This document shows, one piece after another, positions 44,041-54,069 of a stretch of 64,000 nucleotides of DNA; positions within the stretch are counted from its first letter, which is position 1, and each line of letters opens with the position of its first letter. The notes under the pieces are model-generated. The model ran no database searches, had not been told where the DNA came from, and saw only the letters and a list, made by a program, of their open reading frames with translations. This DNA is from Isoetes taiwanensis (Eukaryota > Streptophyta > Lycopodiopsida > Isoetales > Isoetaceae). The translations under genes and the position numbers were made by a program. The stretch spans positions 1,176,001 to 1,240,000 of the forward strand of contig JAJEKV010000207.1 in assembly GCA_021234155.1 (NCBI GenBank). Reading direction: 5' to 3'.

Positions 44041-44400
44041 TAAATGGCTTACCCAGCGCCATTTAGATGCCCGGTAACTTGATTTAGGGTCTTATAGTTG
44101 ACAAATGGCGCCATGGCGCCATTTGGATGCCTGAGTGCACTTTAGGAGTCAGCTTACTTTAGGATGCCTGGTAGATTACTCTAGGGTCTTGTTGCTACCA
44201 AATGGCGCCATGGCGCCATTTGATGTCTATTAGCTTACTCTAGGGTCTTGTTGCTACCAAATGGCGCCATGGCGCCATTTGATGTCTATTAGCTTACCAT
44301 AGGGCCTTGTTGTTGGCAAATGGCGCCATGGCGCCATTTGATGTCTATTAGCTTACCATAGGGCCTTGTTGTTGGCAAATGGCGCCATGGCACCATTTTT
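44041..44400 (+). repeat. Palindrome cluster 2: ~59-bp tandem repeat with the 22-bp palindrome
   Basis: Perfect 22-bp palindromes at 44,103-44,124, 44,200-44,221, 44,259-44,280 and 44,318-44,339, a one-mismatch copy at 44,377-44,398, and a degenerate one at 44,043. From 44,200 on they are embedded in a 59-bp unit (GATGTCTATTAGCTTAC...CTTGTTG). Lies upstream of the ParB/methyltransferase-like gene. Confidence 0.9.
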
Positions 44401-44460
44401 ATCTGCGTCCAGTCCATTAACACTAATGGAGTCATTCGCATATGTATTCTCCTACAAATC

Positions 44461-44553
44461 GCAGGTGCCTCGACCCAGTCAGAGCCACTCTCCTTCCAGC
44501 CATCTTCCGCGAATATTTGGAAGGGGAGGGGCTCTGATCGGTGGAGGCCTCGC
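44461..44553. repeat. Foldback hairpin 1
   Basis: GCAGGTGCCTCGACCCAGTC...CTCTCCTTCC pairs with GGAAGGGGAGGGGCTCTGAT...GGAGGCCTCGC. Arms of about 35-38 bp surround a ~20-base loop. Homologous to hairpin 2 at 44,739-44,839. Confidence 0.8.
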
Positions 44554-44738
44554 GACCAAACGCTAGTGGAAATGCATCGAATCGCTTCCATTTGCTTATG
44601 TAATCGAACTTCGGATGCATTTGCTCTGGTCATCTTTATGCGCCGCTTGTTAAAAGCGGCGACTACTCAAGGCAACTACGTAACTTCAGAAGTTACGTAG
44701 TGCATTGAGGTTGCGTTCTGTAGTGCTCTCTCCTACGA

Positions 44739-44839
44739 GTCGCAGGTGCCTCCACCCAGTCCGAGCCACTCCCCTTCGAACCATCTTCCTCGAATATTGC
44801 GAAGGGGAGGGGTTTGGACTAGGTGGAGGCCTCTGCGAC
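44739..44839. repeat. Foldback hairpin 2
   Basis: GTCGCAGGTGCCTCCACCCA...CTCCCCTTCG pairs with CGAAGGGGAGGGGTTTGGAC...GGTGGAGGCCTCTGCGAC. Arms are about 40 bp. It lies just upstream of the first plausible ATG (44,873) of the plus-strand gene. Confidence 0.85.
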
Positions 44840-44872
44840 ATCAAAGGCCCACAAGAAATCTTGAGGGGCTTT

Positions 44873-47689
44873 ATGATTCTTCGCAATCGGATGAACGAGT
44901 CGAAAAACTCACCTTCATTCGTTGTCAAGGCATTAGCCCAGCAGAAACTACCCGCCATTGTGGACACGGCCTGGCTAAAAACAGTTAGCAAAAAGAAGAC
45001 AAGACAAACTAAGGAGACACCTGCAGCCGACAAAGACTCCTCATCTTCTACTGAGGATGTTGGCCAGGAAACTGAGGAAGGAAAGGCGGCGGGCAAGAGG
45101 AAAGTTAAGAGAAAGGATCGCAAAGATCCAGATAAGGAAAAGAAGCAAGCGAAGGAAAAGGAAGTGAAGGAAGAGAAGGAAAAGGAAGAGAAGGAAGAGA
45201 AAGAAAAGAAGGAAAAGAAGGAAAAGAAAAGGGAAAGGAAAGAAAAGGATAGGGAAGGCAAGGGGCAGAAGGAAGAAAAGGCGAGGACCTGAAAAGGAGG
45301 GAAAGGAAGTGGAGACAGAGGGAAATGGATGGAAAAAGAAGAAGAAGCCTGTGACCGAGACCTCTGAGAAGGAGAGGACACCTAAAAAACAAAGGAGAGC
45401 GACTCGGACTCCAAGTCCTGCTGGAAGTCCTAGAAGTGGTGGTGAACCTCCGAGCCCAAGGCATAGCCAGGAACCTGCGGACACACCGGCCAAAAGGGTC
45501 CCCATTAAGAAGCTAGAGCCAAAGAAGCTCACATTAAGAATAGCTCAGCACTTGCTAGAGGTGCTTGCAAATCTTAAGGTGGAAAGGTCAGAAGAGGAAA
45601 AGACGGCAGAGAATACACTGAATAAAATTTACGATCACCGGCATCTGTTTCCTCTGGGTGTCACATTTACAAAAAAAATAGACGTGTTCAACCTATATCA
45701 AGGGCCAGCAAATCTGACATCTAGACCAAGGAATATGGAGCACGTCAAAATGTTAGTGGAGTCTTTTCAGAGAGACCCACATCCAGTGTTTACTCCCGCT
45801 GATGTGATTCCATTCAATCCCCTCACAAACAAACTGGTCGCTTGGAAAACCGAGGATGACCTCATGGGGATGCACTATTATATAGTGAATGGCAATCATT
45901 CAGTTATGGCTGCTCAGCTTGTATGTAGAAGACTCGGCGGACAAAGAAAGTCCTAAGAGCAAATGTCAAAGATTTATCTTCAACGGAATTGCCGAGTGTT
46001 ATCTGGCACAGTCAACGAACAGGAATGCCTGCAGCTCAGTTGTGAAGTCAATGATATCACTGCGAAGACTATTTTCAAAGAGCCCTTCATTGATAACATA
46101 ACCCACATGCGGCAGCAATATGCTCTATGCGGAAGCCCCGATCCATCGGGACGCGGGCGATCCACGCCGTAACCATACAAGGTACATATTGTAATTGTTG
46201 GCAAGATTAGCAAATGGCGCATGGGGCCATTTAGTGATTAAATGGCGCCATGGCGCCATTTGCTCATTAAATGGCGCCACGGCGCCATTTCTTCACTAAA
46301 TGGCGCCGCGGCGCCATTTGCTCATTAAATGTCATTCAAGGCTAACTTCTTGTTGTTTCCAGCGTTATCTGGCTTTGGCTGAAGTTACCATGCGTGGTAA
46401 GCATCCAAAAGATTTCAACCAGTGGGTCTTCATGCCAGAGGATATTTTTCAGTTATTCATGTCCCTATGGAACTTGTGGAAATCTTGCAAGCTGCAAGAT
46501 AACAAGGGACAAACTATTACTTGTGGCGGGCAAAAGATCATGACTACTTCAAATCGGACCTACCTGAGGTGCATGAGGGGTCTCGACTACGAAGACTGTC
46601 GGGTTTTGTTCCAGGAAGTGTTGGATGGGAAGACCTTCGTCAAGGTCACCAGTGATTATACAGGTAAGCAATTCTTCAAGGCAAGGGCAAAGACACTAAG
46701 ATCCATATCTTTCTTGAAGAAGGAGATTTTTGAATACGTGAAGGATAATTTTCCGAGGAAGTTCAAATCCTTCACTGATCTCAGTGCTGCCGTGCCGGGC
46801 TTCGAGGATACCGACCTCATTTCCATGGCCACCTTGCATAGTAAGTGGGTTGAAACTGGAGTGGGCAAGGAAGGCGTTTTGGCAAGATTCATACGCAATG
46901 CTGTCTTGCAGAGAGAGGATACTGAAGACTTCCGTTGCGAAGTTGAACTAACAGACAGCAGGGGGCAAGTTGTTTGCACTCCTGTACCAGCATCCTTGAT
47001 TGTCCTGGACACTAGAGGCATATTTCCAATGTGGGACAAAACCACACTATCCAATTTCTTTAATACAGCTGTAAAGAACACCACAGCTGATTCTTTCTGG
47101 ATAGTGGTCTTTGCAAGGCCAGAGCATAACTTTTTGATTTCATCTGTGTTGGATGATCTGGATTCCAGATCCAGAGTTTTTATTGGCACGTATGAGGACG
47201 AATACAAAAATCCGCTCCCGGGGAGTTCAGGAGGTCCATGCACTAGTGTACGCCACAAAAATTCAGGCCACTGCAGGTGATCCTGTCGATGTAATTGACC
47301 TCAAATTCCCCTTCAACGATCATCCTCAAGAACTGCCACCAGTTCCTGTGCCTAACGATGAAGACGAAGAGGTGGAGACCGAGGCTATGGCAGGAAAGCT
47401 CTGCAACAGCAGATTCAGGTACAGCTGGCAAGGCTTGCCAGGGGACATAATCATGAGAAACCAGCTGGGGCCTGCCACATGCTCCTACCTCGTGCAGAAA
47501 ATGGTACCGCCAGGAACAGGGGTGTTTGATTACTTCTCCTGTGGTTCTTTTGGCCGGGCTTCATTGATGAATAAGAGATTTTGCATTGTGTTCGAAAGTG
47601 ACCCGTTAGCGGGGGAGTGCCTAAGGGGGGGATTCTTGATAGGCTTGACCGCCCTCATGAATCCTATCATCGCAGCTAGTTCCTACTGA
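44873..47689 (+). pseudogene. ParB-like domain + methyltransferase-like protein of the transposon, frameshifted
   Basis: The N-terminal segment (44,873-45,292) is followed by a Lys/Glu-rich tail. After a frame change, a basic linker leads to a ParB/sulfiredoxin-like domain (45,650-45,930): IDVFNLYQGPANL, then FNPLTNKLVAWKTED and YYIVNGNHSVMAAQLV. The NGNHSVMAA block equals the GE(H/R)RxxAA motif of ParB. A probable intron (46,182-46,362) holds palindromes. A central part (46,363-47,280) has SLIVLDTRGIFPMWD, DSFWIVVFARPEHNF. After a frame change near 47,220 comes GTGVFDYFSCGSFGRASLMN with CIVFESDP, like motif I of beta-class DNA methyltransferases. The order (motif IV region first, motif I last) fits that class, but DPPY is replaced by DTRG, so catalysis is doubtful. 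At least three frame breaks besides the intron. Confidence 0.55.
46203..46320 (+). repeat. Palindrome cluster 3, within a probable intron
   Basis: Copies at 46,240-46,261 (perfect), 46,269-46,290 (centre CACG instead of CATG) and 46,298-46,319 (centre GCGC-type, still palindromic), plus a degenerate one near 46,212. Spacing is 29 bp. Bounded by GTACAT (46,182) and TTTCCAG (46,362). Confidence 0.9.
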
Positions 47690-48176
47690 GACAAAAGGTG
47701 CCGTTGTTGAAGAAGCAGAGATCCACCTAATCCGAGAGATGCCCGGCTCCACCCGATGTGGACTATGATGTGATCAAGAACACACAATTCGATCCGACTT
47801 TCTTAGTGATCCCAATTTCACCGCCCATTGCTCGAGAGCTTTCGTGGAGATCCTATGATTGCTTCTTCTAGCCATGGCCTTGGCAATCTGAACCCCGATC
47901 CCGATGTGGAACCTAATCCGATGCACGGAACCCGATCCCGATGCGTAACCTCAATTTTGTGTGATTGTAATTTAAATTGTACAATAATACTTTTGTAAGC
48001 AGACTCTCTCTTCGAAGTCCTTGCCCGTTGTGGCAAATTTTTTTGATATGCAAATCTATGAATTTGGAATTTTTAACTACTTTTGTGATGTTGTGTTTCT
48101 TTAGCTTCTTTATATGCAATTTGTTAGAATTTTTTAATGGGCCAATAAATGACGTTTTAGAGGCATATTTTTTCTA
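47690..48176. other. Downstream region of the plus-strand transposon gene
   Basis: Short repeats GATCCCGATG(C/T) near 47,895-47,945 and AT-rich sequence. Probable 3' UTR. A 12-14-bp half palindrome AAATGGCGCCAT is at 48,176-48,187. Confidence 0.4.
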
Positions 48177-48249
48177 AATGGCGCCATAATTGCTCAAAAA
48201 ATTGGCATAAAATGGACTGAAAAGGATTTTCGTTCCTAATTGGAATCAC

Positions 48250-48279
48250 GAAATTTCTCATTTTAATGAAATTGTGCTT
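48250..48279 (-). repeat. Right terminal inverted repeat of the 11.2-kb transposon
   Basis: Ends TTTTAATGAAATTGTGCTT, the inverse of the left end at 37,077; followed by the TATA duplication and the second half of the split array unit. Confidence 0.85.
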
Positions 48280-51200
48280 TATAGGCCTAGTAATGCCAAA
48301 ATAAATGTGCATTTGGTCATGGGTTCAAACCTTGCCAATGTATGTTTATCTTTGGGAGTTGGTTACTGGGGTTATACGATGATGATCCCCGATGTGGTAG
48401 AACTTAAAAGCCTATAACGTGTCCTCCACTTTGGTGTCAAGTAGGTGGGATAAACTAGCTAGTCCCTGCATGCAAGATTAGTCTAGTATGGACCTTAAAC
48501 AAAGTAATAAAAAAACAATGGGACTATTGTAGGTGGCACTAGCTAGTCTGTACAAGATTAGTCTAGTATGGACCTTAAACAAAGTAATAAAAAAACAATG
48601 GGACTATGGTAGGTGGCACTAGGATGGTGAGGCTAAAAGCCATGCCCCTAGAGTTGCCCCTAGGACCTAGACTTCCTAAGGCGGGATTAAATCCACGCCT
48701 ACAAAGTGTGCATGTAAGGCAAAAAGTTTTGCCCAACGGATGTGTGGTGAGTTGGTATAGGCCTAGTAATGCCAAAATAAATGTGCATTTGGTCATGGGT
48801 TCAAACCTTGTCAATGTATGTTTATCTTTGGGAGTTGGTTCTTGGGGTTATAATGATGATGATACCCCGACATGGTAGAACTTAAAAGGCTATAATGTCC
48901 TCCACTTTGGTCGCCGCAAGGCGTGGGATAAACTAGTTAGTCCAGACAAGATTAGTCTAGTATGGACCTTAAACAAAGTAATAAAAAAACAATGCGACTA
49001 TGGTAGGTGGCACTAGGATGGTGTGGCTAAAAAGCCATGCCCCTAGAATTGCCCCTAGGACCTAGACTTCCTAAGGCGGGATTAAATCCTGCCTACAAAG
49101 TGTGCATGTAAGGCAAAAGTTTTGCCCAACGGATGTGTGGTGAGTTGGTATAGGCCTAGTAATGCCAAAATAAATGTGCATTTGGTCATGGGTTCAAACC
49201 TTGCCAATGTGTGTTTATCTTTGGGAGTTGGTTACTGGGGTTATACGATGATGATCCCCGACGTGGTAGAACATAAAAGCCTATACGTGTCCTCCACTTT
49301 GGCTGCCACAAGGCGGTGGGATAAACTAGCTAGTCTGTACAAGATTAGTCTAGTATGGACCTTAAACAAAGTAATAAAAAAACAATGGGACTATGGTAGG
49401 TGGCACTAGGATGGTGATAGAGTTGCCCCTAGGACCTAGACTTCCTAAGGCGGGATTAAATCCTGCCTACAAAGTGTGCATGTAAGGCAAAAGTTTTGCC
49501 CAACGGATGTGTGGTGAGTTGGTATAGGCCTAGTAATGCCAAAATAAATGTTCATTTGGTCATGGGTTTAACCCTTGCCAATGTATGTTTATCTTTGGGA
49601 GTTGGTTACTGGGGTTATACGATGATGATCCCGACGTGGTAGAACTTAAAAGCCTCTATACGTGTCCTCCACTTTGGCTGCCGCAAGGCGGTGGGATACT
49701 GTACAAGATTAGTCTAGTATGGACCTTAAACAAAGTAATAAAAAAACAATGGGACTATGGTAGGTGGCACTAGGATGGTGAGGCTAAAAAGCCATGCCCC
49801 TAGAGTTGCCCCTAGGACCTAGACTTCCTAAGGCGGGATTAAATCCTGCCTACAAAGTGTGCATGTAAGGCAAAAGTTTTGCCCAACGGATGTGTGGTGA
49901 GTTGGTATAGGCCTAGTAATGCCAAAATAAATGTCCATTTGGTCATGGGTTCAAACCTTGTCAATGTATGTTTATCTTTGGGAGTTGGTTACTGGGGTTA
50001 TACGATGATGATACCCAACGTGGTAGAACTTAAAAGCCTATACGTGTCCTCCACTTTGGCTACCGCAAGGCGGTGGGATAAACTAGCTAGTCTGTACAAG
50101 ATTAGTCTAGTATGGACCTTAAACAAAGTAATAAAAAAACAATGGGACTATCGTAGGTGGCACTAGGATGGTGAGGCTAAAAAGCCATGCCCCTAGAGTT
50201 GCCCCTAGGACCTAGACTTCCTAAGGCCGGATTAAATCCTGCCTACAAAGTGTGCATGTAAGGCAAAAGTTTTGCCCAACGGATGTGTGGAGTTGGTATA
50301 GTAATGCCAAAATAAATGTGCATTTGGTCATGGGTTCAACCCTTGCCAATGTATGTTTATCTTTGGGAGTTGGTTACTGGGGTTATACGGTGATGATCCC
50401 CGACGTGGTAGAACTTAAAAGCCTATAACGTGTCCTCCACTTTTTGCCCAAGTATGGTGGGATAAACTAGCTAGTCCGCAGACAAGATTAGTCTAGTATG
50501 GACCTTAAACAAAGTAATAAAAACAATGGGACTATGGTAGGTGGCGCTTAGGATGGTGAGGCTAAAAAGCCATGCCCCTAGAGTTGCCCCTAGGACCTAG
50601 ACTTCCTAAGGCGGGATTAAATCCCCGCCTACAAAAAGTGTGCATGTAAGGCAAAAAGTTTTGCCCAACGGATGTGTGGTGAGTTGGTATAGGCCTAGTA
50701 ATGCCAAAATAAATGTGCATTTGGTCATGGGTTCAAACCTTGCCAATGTATGTTTATCTTTGGGAGTTGGTTACTGGGGTTATAATGATGATGATCCCGA
50801 CGTGGTAGAACTTAAAAGCCTATAATGTGTCCTCCACTTTGGCTGCCGCAGGGCGGTGGGATAAACTAGCTAGTCTGTACAAGATTAGTCTAGTATGGAC
50901 CTTAAACAAAGTAATAAAAAAACAATGGAACTATTGTAGGTGGCACTAGCTAGTCTGTACAAGATTAGTCTAGTATGGACCTTAAACAAAGTAATAAAAA
51001 AACAATGGGACTATGGTAGGTGGCACTAGGATGGTGAGGCTAAAAAGCCATGCCCCTAGAGTTGCCCCTAGGACCTAGACTTCCTAAGGCGGGATTAAAT
51101 CCTGCCTACAAAGTGTGCATGTAAGGCAAAAGTTTTGCCCAACGGATGTGTGGTGAGTTGGTATAGGCCTAGTAATGCCAAAATATCATGGGTTCAAACC

Positions 51201-52883
51201 TTGCCAATGTATGTTTATCTTTGGGAGTTGGTTACTGGGGTTATACGATGATGATCCCCGACGTGGTAGAACTTAAAAGCCTATACGTGTCCTCCACTTT
51301 GGCTGCCGCAAGGCGGTGGGATAAACAAAGACTAGTCTGTACAAGATTAGTCTAGTATGGACCTTAAACAAAGTAATAAAAAAACAATGCGACTATGGTA
51401 GGTGGCACTAGGATGGTGTGGCTAAAAAGCCATGCCCCTAGAGTTGCCCCTAGGACCTAGACTTCCTAAGGCGGGATTAAATCCTGCCTACAAAGTGTGC
51501 ATGTAAGGCAAAAGTTTTGCCCAACGGATGTGTGGTGAGTTGGTATAGGCCTAGTAATGCCAAAATAAATGTGCATTTGGTCATGGGTTCAACCCTTGCC
51601 AATGTATGTTTATCTTTGGGAGTTGGTTACTGGGGTTATACGATGATGATCCCCGACGTGGTAGAACTTAAAAGCCTATACGTGTCCTCCACTTTGGCTG
51701 CCGCAAGGCGGTGGGATAAACTAGCTAGTCTGTACAAGATCGGTGGGATAAACTAGCTAGTCTGTACAAGATCGGTGGGATAAACTAGCTAGTCTGTACA
51801 AGATCGGTGGGATAAACTAGCTAGTCTGTACAAGATTAGTCTAGTATAGACCTTAAACAAAGTAATAAAAAAACAATGGGACTATGGTAGGTGGCACTAG
51901 CTAGTCTGTACAAGATTAGTCTAGTATGGACCTTAAACAAAGTAATAAAAAACCCTCCACTTTGGCTGCCGCAAGGCGGTGGGATAAACTGTACAAGATT
52001 AGTCTAGTATGGACCTTAAACAAAGTAATAAAAAAACAATATGGTAGGTGGCACTAGCTAGTCTGTACAAGATTAGTCTAGTATGGACCTTAAACAAAGT
52101 AATGAAAAAACAATGGGACTATGGTAGGTGGCACTAGGATGGTGAGGCTAAAAAGCCATGCCCCTAGAGTTGCCCCTAGGACCTAGACTTCCTAAGGCGG
52201 GATTAAATCCTGCCTACAAAGTGTGCATGTAAGGCAAAAGTTTTGCCCAACGGATGTGTGGTGAGTTGGTATAGGCCTAGTAATGCCAAAATAAATATGC
52301 ATTTGGTCATGGGTTCAAACCTTGCCAATGTATGTTTATCTTTGGGAGTTGATTACTGGGGTTATACGATGATGATCCCCGACGTGGTAGAACTTAAAAA
52401 CCTATACGTGTCCTCTACTTTGGCTGCCGCAAGGCGGTTGGATAAACTAGCTAGTCTGTACAAGATTAGTCTAGTATGGACCTTAAACAAAGTAATAAAA
52501 AAACAATGGGACTATGGTAAGTGGCGCTAGGATGGTGAGGCTAAAAAGCCATGCCCCTAGAGTTGCCCCTAGGACCTAGACTTCCTAAGGCGGGATTAAA
52601 TCCTGCCTACAAAGTGTGCATGTAAGGCAAAAGTTTTGCCCAACGGATGTGTGGTGAGTTGGTATTGGCCTAGTAATGCCAAAATAAATGTGCATTTGGT
52701 CATGGGTTCAAACCTTGCCAATGTATGTTTATCTTTGGGAGTTGGTTACTGGGGTTATACGATGATGATCCCCGACGTGGTAGAACTTAAAAGCCTATAC
52801 GTGTCCTCCACTTTGGCTGCCGCAAGGCGGTGGGATAAACTAGCTAGTCTGTACAAGATTAGTCTAGTATAGACCTTAAACAA
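48280..52883 (+). repeat. Tandem array of tRNA-like ~393-bp units, right part
   Basis: Resumes in mid-unit exactly where the left part stops at 37,076. Further unit landmarks near 48,735, 49,122, 49,503, 49,879, 50,277, 50,670, 51,141, 51,517, 52,243 and 52,636. Several units have small deletions. The array stops inside a unit at ACCTTAAACAAAG (about 52,883). A and B boxes as in the left part. Confidence 0.9.
51706..51835 (+). repeat. 32-bp micro-tandem inside the array (4 copies)
   Basis: CGGTGGGATAAACTAGCTAG plus TCTGTACAAGAT is repeated four times in perfect succession, a local expansion within one unit. Confidence 0.95.
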
Positions 52884-52889
52884 AGCTAC

Positions 52890-54000
52890 CACCAATCAAT
52901 TTAAGGCTTGCGCTATGCAAATTCAACTGAGCAGGTGTGACGCTCCTCGAAATTAATCAATGCTTCCATCATATAAATACTTAAAAATCACCCTTTCTGG
53001 TGAATCCATCACTAAGAAAGGCCCTCTGTCTATCACGGACCACTTGGATTAGCCAAGTGCCTGAGTGAAGGACACAAAGGCTTCATTGGTCCAGTCCTCC
53101 CCTAGGACATCCCATATAGCAGAAGCACATCTACATGTTAGCACACATCAATAATACAAATAGTAATATGCCACCACGAAGGGTGGGCCTCCCATATGCA
53201 ATGGGCAAATGAAACATGCATTGTTAGCAACCTTATCAATCCCTGATACATATAGGTTTTTGGCTATCTAGACTATGTTTTTAACCACCTTGTCATCATC
53301 GATCATAAACTTTTTATTATTACGACAATTGACTTCAAGAAACCTAGTAGCCAACCATTTAGTTTCCTTTATAATTGTTCTTTTACAATGCTCAATCCTG
53401 TTTTTGAGCTCAACTTCTACATTAGATGACGATAAAAAATCTATTTTATTCTATTCTCTTTTTCCATTAGTGGAAACCTATATGAAGGTTAAAACTATAA
53501 TTGTCCAACAAGCTCCAGCAAAGCCCCACCCTGGTGAATTTGTTTCCCTGATTTAACGTGGTATTATGTTCACAGTTAGTGTCAAGTTAGGTTTTATCAT
53601 TACTTTGTAAAGCAGATCGAGAAGGATCCCAGGTTCGATGAACTCACATTTCCCTTGATCCTTTTCTTTAATAAAATGTTTGTAGCACTATCATCATGTC
53701 AAGGCATTATTTCTCTGTTTTCCATCTTCAACAGCTTCGTATTACCTCCATTTCATCTTCGATGTCTTCTCTCGCTTTCTCATGTTCTTCGATAAAGATA
53801 TTAAATTGCAAGTAGTCATGTTTTACAACCTCCTCTAGCAAGTGTGCTTTCATCCTTTGCTTACATGAAACATTCTTCATGTCGATACCACTAACCAAAT
53901 CCTTGATTTCCTTGCCATTTACACTACTTATGGAATCTTAAGTTATCAAAGGTGGACAAACTTGAAAGACAGTTAAGATAAAACTAAAATCAACCTAAAG
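52890..54000. other. Intergenic, no gene seen
   Basis: AT-rich with short ORFs only. A short TCTATTTTATTCTATTCT tract near 53,440 resembles the tail of the LINE at 3,420 and may mark a very truncated insertion. Confidence 0.35.
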
Positions 54001-54002
54001 TA

Positions 54003-54030
54003 CTAGTAATGGTACCCAGCGTTGCTGGGC
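54003..54030 (-). mobile_element. Helitron-like 3' terminus (minus strand)
   Basis: In minus-strand sense: GCCCAGC-AAC-GCTGGGT, TACCATTA, CTAG, then T. The 45 bases before it match those before the terminus at 8,155-8,182. The element body would extend to the right, toward the polypyrimidine tract. Confidence 0.6.
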
Positions 54031-54069
54031 GTAAGTTGAGAGCCTATAAATGTTTTTGGCTGTAGTGAG

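Larger units (their letters stand above)
37077..48279. mobile_element. 11.2-kb terminal-inverted-repeat DNA transposon with 4-bp TATA target duplication
   Basis: The array is interrupted at GTTGGTATA|AAGCACAATTTCATTA (left end, 37,077) and resumes at TAATGAAATTGTGCTT|TATAGGCCTAG (right end, 48,279). The ends are inverted repeats of about 26 bp with two mismatches. TATA (37,073-37,076 and 48,280-48,283) is duplicated, while intact array units have it once, so the insertion boundaries are exact. Inside, minus-strand genes (37,400-42,413) and a plus-strand gene (44,873-47,689) diverge from a central GC-rich region. The candidate transposase is the DUF7869-like gene. Superfamily is uncertain; a 4-bp duplication is reported for Sola and Ginger groups, among others. 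Confidence 0.85.

Noticed and set aside
44686-45532. Minus-strand ORFs of 119-231 codons rich in Phe/Ser/Leu/Pro
   Set aside because: They are the antisense of the Lys/Glu-rich coding region of the plus-strand transposon gene.
46656-47258. 200-codon minus-strand ORF
   Set aside because: Shadow of the ParB/methyltransferase-like gene; no motifs.
29180-52872. A 95-codon open frame present in almost every unit of the tandem array (NGCVVSWYRPSNAKINVHLV...)
   Set aside because: It opens at a TTG or other non-ATG codon and overlaps the tRNA-like A and B boxes. It stays open because the units are recent, near-identical copies. Units with indels lose it freely. No protein family resemblance.
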